NCBI RefSeq assembly: GCF_000003605.2
Contig: NW_003121425.1
Location: 147,949 to 160,687 of the forward strand
DNA length: 12,739 nucleotides
Reading direction: 5' to 3'
Source of the DNA: Saccoglossus kowalevskii
Lineage: Eukaryota; Hemichordata; Enteropneusta; Harrimaniidae
Shown: one piece after another, positions 9,127-12,739 of the stretch
Layout: the number at the start of each line of letters is the position of its first letter
Numbering within the stretch: position 1 is the stretch's first letter
Made by a program: the position numbers and the translations under genes
Notes under the pieces: generated by a model
The model's input: the letters and a program-made list of their open reading frames with translations, nothing else
Database searches by the model: none
What the model was told of the DNA's origin: nothing

Positions 9127-9902
9127 AAGTAAATTATAAGGCTAATTATAATGTGAATACATTTGTCACAATTTTAAGATTCTATATTGGTTAGCTGTTA
9201 TACTTAACCCTCAAGATTGTTGCTTAAATAATCTCCCCCTAGAATATGGTTACTGTTTATAATGATTGATTGATATGAAGATCATTCAAAAATCACGTAG
9301 ATACAGGTACAGCTGAAACTTTATCATTTTGGCAAGGCCATTTTTCTTCAATCTTTTTGCGACTTTTGAATTGTTAGATTGCCAGTTAATGATAAGACTA
9401 ATTGACTTTGATAGGTTAATCGTTTTTTGTAAGTTTGTACAGCTATGGCGACAGAATGACCAGCTAACATTTTAATGGTTTAAAAATTACGCCAGGCTCC
9501 CGAGGCCATTCAGTAATCTTTGATACCCACCAAGTGTACACATTGTGGTTAAACATACTGGGCCTATTCACAAGTTCGAGTGGGAAGTAACAATATTGGC
9601 TATGACCCAGATGAGTAAGAAAAAGCAGTTTTAGCCTTTGCCTCAGCGACCAAAGTTATTTGCCAATATAGCTCTCTCAGATTATTTTCTCGTCACTCAA
9701 TCACCCTTTCTTATGTAATTATCCAACCAGCATTTTTAAATTAGCAACTGCCGGATTTCTATGATTAAAATTTTAAAAACCCTGTGCTTTCCAGAACGAG
9801 AAAATCCGAACGTCACTACCTGATACTGCAGACGAATTATACACTATACGTGTAACCATTTCAGAATGCGTCTAAATATATTAATAGCGTAGTGAATAAT
9901 AT

Positions 9903-9933
9903 ATAGCATACAATTTGTTTAGTTGTATGCTAT
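9903..9933. repeat. Perfect 11-base inverted repeat (hairpin)
   Basis: ATAGCATACAA (9903-9913) and TTGTATGCTAT (9923-9933) are exact inverted complements around a loop of 9 bases. No run of T follows on either side and no gene ends nearby, so a terminator role is not suggested. It may be a remnant of a small transposon or a chance AT-rich palindrome. Confidence 0.7.
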
Positions 9934-10240
9934 CACCTGTACCCCATTACCCAAATACTCTTCCAATATAGCTCAGTATGTGCCAAAATCATATTACAGT
10001 TTGCATTTACATGTAATTGTGAATTTTGGTGTATTTTTATTATGTTTTGCTGTTACGACAGCCACTAACGAATATATTCTCACATGTTCGTAATAGTGTT
10101 ATATACGCTATTTCATTCTGCTTTTTTAGCGCATATACTTTAACAAGGAGTGCATTTGAGTTCGAATCTCTTCTATTGCATGTTTATATGTTCCTGTGAT
10201 GATATCAACATGTTTGGTTGTATTCGTTCATACAGGTACC

Positions 10241-10310
10241 ATGTATACCACTTTATTAACATTTTTATGGTGTTCGACCTTCCTTGTTTTTGGCTCTGAT
10301 GGCAATACAG
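10241..10310 (+). CDS. Lysozyme gene exon 1: signal peptide
   Basis: It encodes 23 residues plus one base: MYTTLL, then a hydrophobic core to FLVFGS. The donor CAG|GTATGT is strong and leaves phase 1. ATACAG|GTACC just upstream of the ATG could also be the acceptor of a 5' UTR intron. Confidence 0.8.
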
Positions 10311-11094
10311 GTATGTATAAACTTTAACATATGTTTTGATTGAAATAAAATTCATATTTTTAAAGATTGTTTCCTTGGAACAATATTATGTAGTGTTAGA
10401 TTTTGCCAAACATACCTAAAATGATTCATTTATTTAGAGAATGACGATGGCTGCTTTCTAGTTGGAGGCGTTTGCAAGCCAGCCACTAGCTGTGTTGGAA
10501 CTACTCAAGCTGGAGTATGTAGTGACAATAACCATACTTGTTGCATTCCAAATGGTATTTATCCAAATCATAAATTATTCTATTTTGATTACTGCCAATG
10601 TTGAACAAATATTTTCAACACAATTAGTAATGATAAGATATGTTGGCAGGGCACGATCACTGTAAATCTCAAAGAGCTGTTTAAATGGCAATAATGTTTA
10701 CTTTCTAGATGACCAAAAGTGTACAAATCGAGGAGGGATGTGTGAGGACGATTGTTCTGTTCAGAATAAAACAGAAGCAGAACCAGCAACTCTTTGCCTA
10801 AATGGGAAAAAATGTTGCGTTTTTGAAGGTGTGTGACTTGTACATTATGTATCCAATCCTTATGTATTAAAAATATGTCAATCATTTATTGCATGTGTGC
10901 ATGCATGTAATATATTATTCTTTTATTTGTTTCAGTTGTTGAAAGGACATGTCTCGACTGTATTTGTCTGGTAGAAGGATTTGAATGTAACATTCCAAAT
11001 CCCCTGTGTAAAGACGATGGAGGTAGCGATGCTTGTGGACCATATCAAATTCACGAAGATTATTGGATCGATGCCACGCCAAGCCCAGGAGGAG
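10241..11094 (+). CDS. Secreted i-type lysozyme with two defensin-like domains (four exons, 3' end unresolved)
   Basis: Exons 10241-10310, 10438-10554, 10709-10828 and 10936-11094 join in one frame through three GT-AG phase-1 introns. Residues 1-19 or so form a hydrophobic signal peptide ending near VFG/S. Residues 29-59 and 67-99 are two six-cysteine modules, spaced C-x6-C-x5-C-x8-C-x6-CC and C-x6-C-x3-C-x13-C-x5-CC, each with GG before the second Cys, as in beta- and big defensins. Residues 104-156 match i-type (destabilase) lysozymes: CLDCIC, then E116 at the position of the catalytic Glu, D130 at the position of the catalytic Asp, and CGPYQI..DYWIDA. Family members cleave peptidoglycan and some cleave isopeptide bonds; this protein should be secreted. 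An in-frame ATG at 10199 would add 14 residues but spoils the signal peptide. The usual C-terminal half of the domain is not found. Without splicing after 11094 the frame stops at 11132 (167 residues). Confidence 0.85.
10438..10554 (+). CDS. Lysozyme gene exon 2: first defensin-like module
   Basis: The acceptor is TTTATTTAG and the donor is AATG|GTATTT; the exon is symmetrical (phase 1 at both ends). It encodes exactly one module of six cysteines (residues 29-59), with the motif CFLVGGVC and ending TCCIP. The spacing fits beta-defensins within one or two residues. A clip-type domain is the main alternative, but clip domains usually have a longer gap before the fourth Cys. Confidence 0.8.
10709..10828 (+). 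CDS. Lysozyme gene exon 3: second defensin-like module
   Basis: The acceptor is TTTACTTTCTAG and the donor is GAAG|GTGTGT; it is again a symmetrical phase-1 exon of nearly the same size. The six cysteines (residues 67-99) have the C-x6-C-x3-C-x13 start typical of big defensins, with CTNRGGMC and KKCCVF. It carries one N-glycosylation-type site (NKT). It is probably an old duplicate of exon 2, since the two share only the cysteine frame and the GG motif. Confidence 0.8.
10936..11094 (+). CDS. Lysozyme gene exon 4: catalytic half of i-type lysozyme
   Basis: The acceptor TTTGTTTCAG is strong. The encoded part contains TCLDCICLVEGFEC, LCKDDGGSDACGPYQI and DYWIDATPSPGG. E116 and D130 align with the catalytic Glu and Asp of bivalve i-type enzymes, allowing a three-residue longer loop between them. 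The end is uncertain. No GT donor lies at the expected place, but GAG|GCATGT at 11094/11095 resembles a GC-AG donor and would keep phase 1. Reading on without splicing gives GMSISIRKPVLC and a TAG at 11130-11132. Confidence 0.82.
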
Positions 11095-11359
11095 GCATGT
11101 CAATCTCAATCAGAAAGCCAGTTCTCTGTTAGCCATTTTTGTTTTACCCATGATTCAATGGGTCAAGAGTCATTTAGTACCAACTTTTTAAATACTATTC
11201 TATAATCAGACTGCTGTGCTACTGTTGTCATATCAGGCATATTTTCTTGAGATTTGTGGATTTTACAATTTTACTAAAATACTGATTCATGTATTATTAC
11301 ATGTCAACAAGCTCACAATATTAAACCCAACATTCGTTTGTTTATGTCTCCTTTCTCAG

Positions 11360-11398
11360 GAAAATGTGCGTGGCATGGTGCAAACAGCAACAAAGTAG
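11360..11398 (+). CDS. Candidate lysozyme exon 5 (39 bases)
   Basis: It is flanked by a good acceptor (TCTCCTTTCTCAG) and a good donor (TAG|GTAAAC). Read in phase 1, as all other exons of this gene are, it continues the GG of exon 4 as GKCAWHGANSNKV and ends again in phase 1. Read in phase 0 it gives ENVRGMVQTATK and then a stop; this resembles the VRGYM-type helix of i-type lysozymes but would need a different upstream junction. Which reading is used cannot be settled from sequence alone. Confidence 0.35.
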   Translation, partial: ENVRGMVQTATK

Positions 11399-11786
11399 GT
11401 AAACAGTGTTGGTACCAAATAACCTTCGACCTTCCATTGTATCATGGTTAAAACAAAATGTCAGTGTTTGAGTTTGTAGCTTTAGTTCTAGTTCACTGTG
11501 TAGTTGTTATGGGCATTTGTGTTGCTATGGGCCACAGTTATTACAATTCATCATAATGGAATGGCGTACATTACTGAGTTCACATGACGCATGCCAACCA
11601 CCACAAAATGACCAAATTAATGCTCAATAGAGCCTCAAACCGAAATGTTAATGGATATCCCATTCAGTATGCAGTATGCAACACTCCTTTGCAGTTAAAG
11701 TTTGAATGGAATTCTCATGTGTATTTTTTCTGATAATTCAATTGAGTGTGTGATATACATTTGTTTGTACTTATTTTACCAACAAG
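11399..11786 (+). other. Candidate intron or 3' flank of the lysozyme gene
   Basis: If both candidate exons are real, this is an intron between them. It holds a chance-sized frame of 32 codons at 11458-11556 that would make a very hydrophobic peptide (MSVFEFVALVLVH at its start). That frame has no acceptor, no domain and no downstream support. Confidence 0.3.
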
Positions 11787-11896
11787 ATTTATTGACCAAA
11801 AAGATGGAAGAAGCATCGAGATATATAGATGATATGGCAAGACTATTAATGCTATTTCTAAAGATCCCGCGCCTACACGCAAAAAGTAATAGTTGA
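11787..11896 (+). CDS. Candidate last exon of the lysozyme gene
   Basis: A TTATTTTACCAACAAG acceptor precedes a frame that is open in the right phase (G|AT). It reads DLLTKKMEEASRYIDDMARLL, then a basic tail, and stops with TGA at 11894-11896. Joined to exon 5 it would give a protein of 204 residues. The predicted helix could stand in for the C-terminal helix of the lysozyme fold, but it lacks the family's cysteines and the IHNGG-type end, so this assignment is weak. Confidence 0.25.
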
Positions 11897-12455
11897 CAAG
11901 CCTCGTGCGCCAAACTCCTGTTTCACGCTTTTTGAAAGTGTTTTATGACTACATTTCGAAAAACTAACAATGACGTCAAAGTGCTGATACATCAACCCAG
12001 CCATGGGCATTGTAGTTTAGTGCCATAACTTCAAAATCAATATTGTCACAGTCTCTAAAATTATCTTGATGTTTCCATGGACAGGGAATTATCTATTGAA
12101 TGAACTACATTGGGACAACAAAAACAAACAGCTGTGACAGGAAACTGAATTGCTTCTGTCTAATCAGAATGTATCATCACATCTGCTGTAATGGACACCT
12201 GTTTGTATGATGTAACCGTCTGTCAAAAATGATATGTGTATATTCCATGACTATTTAGGCAACAAAAATGCAATCAGAAACTTTCCCGACTTTGATCGTT
12301 TTGAACATTAAGGTTGTGACCAATGTGACCCAAGGCCTCGTTTACTGGCATATATTTTCTACTTTATAGTTCACGGCCAGGCTATATGTGTATAATACTA
12401 CAAATTACCACTGTCACAGAACGCTATAACAAAACCAGAATGACAGATCACTCAC
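11897..12455. other. Stretch with no recognised gene; one perfect CRE
   Basis: TGACGTCA at 11971-11978 is a perfect cAMP-response-element palindrome of the CREB/ATF type. Otherwise no exon, RNA gene or repeat was recognised. The sequence could be 3' flank of the lysozyme gene and intron of the proposed minus-strand gene. Confidence 0.4.
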
Positions 12456-12540
12456 CATCAGTCCTCGCTAGCTACTCCGCCATCTTAGCCCCCGCCTGTG
12501 TGTTTTCATTCTGCCACAGAGGGCGCACCTCGTAAAACCA
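12456..12540 (-). promoter_or_regulatory. Putative promoter and first exon of a minus-strand gene
   Basis: On the minus strand GCTAAGATGGCGGAG (12475-12489) matches the YY1-type motif AAGATGGCGG, often found just after transcription starts. It is followed within 20 bases by ACTGATG|GTGAGTG, a near-consensus splice donor with the intron starting at 12455. The ATG in the YY1 motif is followed by a stop after two more codons, so translation more likely starts at the ATG at the exon's end (12456-12458) or further downstream. The stretch is more GC- and CpG-rich than its surroundings, as expected of a promoter. No further exon was identified inside the window. Confidence 0.4.
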
Positions 12541-12739
12541 CTTTTGCAAATTAATGTAAAAATAAATAATAAGAATTCATGACATCACTCCCCTTTCAAG
12601 AGGAAACTTATAAAGTTTCTGCACAGCACATTAATTCTGTTACATAGTCCTTAAACTGCTCTACTTAGAAATCAGCTCCATGGTTATCTGAGCCCTTAAT
12701 ACATTCAACGGTAAATCGGTAGTTCTGCAGAAACATTGC
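12541..12739. other. Right edge, no recognised gene
   Basis: AT-rich DNA with AAATAAATAATAA at about 12559-12571 and a TGACATCA CRE-like site near 12580. If the minus-strand promoter is real, this would be its upstream region. Confidence 0.35.

Larger units (their letters stand above)
8858..10198. other. AT-rich stretch upstream of the lysozyme gene
   Basis: A plus-strand frame of 93 codons at 8858-9139 has no recognisable domain and is probably a chance opening. The last kilobase before the lysozyme gene shows no clear TATA box at a useful distance. The two notable short sites here, an NRF1-type palindrome and a perfect hairpin, are listed separately. Confidence 0.4.

Noticed and set aside
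8858-9139. Plus-strand frame of 93 codons
   Set aside because: No domain, start context or splice support was found. Its composition is that of translated AT-rich DNA, and a frame of this length is expected by chance in a window this size.
10155-10172. GAGTTCGAATCTC resembles the T-arm or B box of a tRNA
   Set aside because: No A box, acceptor stem or anticodon arm could be folded from the preceding 70 bases.
10173-10355. Minus-strand frame of 60 codons over lysozyme exon 1
   Set aside because: It is a shadow of the plus-strand exon and has no support of its own.
11458-11556. Hydrophobic open frame of 32 codons
   Set aside because: It is very short, has no conserved feature, and lies in what may be an intron of the lysozyme gene.

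Overview
The window looks like AT-rich nuclear DNA from an invertebrate animal. There are no compact bacterial genes. The one recognisable gene is split by short GT-AG introns and encodes an invertebrate-type (i-type, destabilase family) lysozyme. Long stretches are intergenic, and there are several kinds of young repeat. A marine lophotrochozoan or a similar invertebrate would fit, but the sequence alone does not fix the taxon.

Left third (about 400-4440): a repeat array built from a unit of about 1.68-1.70 kb. The anchor sequence ATGAGTTCAA recurs at 499, 2181, 2492, 2552 and 4249, so the spacings are 1682, 311, 60 and 1697 bases. The 311-base unit is the long unit with about 1.37 kb removed, and the 60-base step is an internal tandem duplication. 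A shortened, more diverged copy closes the array, and a detached fragment of the unit lies upstream at 402-490. The two long copies are nearly identical, so the duplication is recent.

Next (about 4471-5232): a foldback-type element with inverted arms of about 150 bases or more around a centre of about 350 bases. Its right arm is interrupted by a 95-100 base mini-element with its own perfect 11-base inverted ends. The unbroken left arm shows the pre-insertion sequence.

Middle (5240-10200): mostly without recognisable genes. The parts worth reading are a minus-strand open frame of 81 codons (6390-6635, unrecognised), a cluster of heat-shock-element-like GAA/TTC modules at 6697-6830 followed by a TATA box at 6877, a perfect NRF1-type palindrome at 9115, and a perfect 11-base hairpin at 9903.

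Right (10241-about 11900): a secreted protein gene on the plus strand. Exon 1 encodes a signal peptide. Exons 2 and 3 each encode one small six-cysteine domain with beta-/big-defensin-like spacing. Exon 4 encodes the catalytic half of an i-type lysozyme with both catalytic acids in place. All three introns between these exons are phase 1, the pattern expected from exon shuffling. The 3' end is unclear: the usual second half of the lysozyme domain is not visible. Either the reading frame closes at 11132, or a GC-AG intron leads to two more phase-compatible exons (11360-11398 and 11787-11896). The combination of two defensin-like modules with a lysozyme suggests a modular antibacterial effector and is the most interesting content of the window. 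Near the right edge (12456-12540), a YY1-type AAGATGGCGG motif followed by a strong splice donor suggests the first exon of a minus-strand gene.
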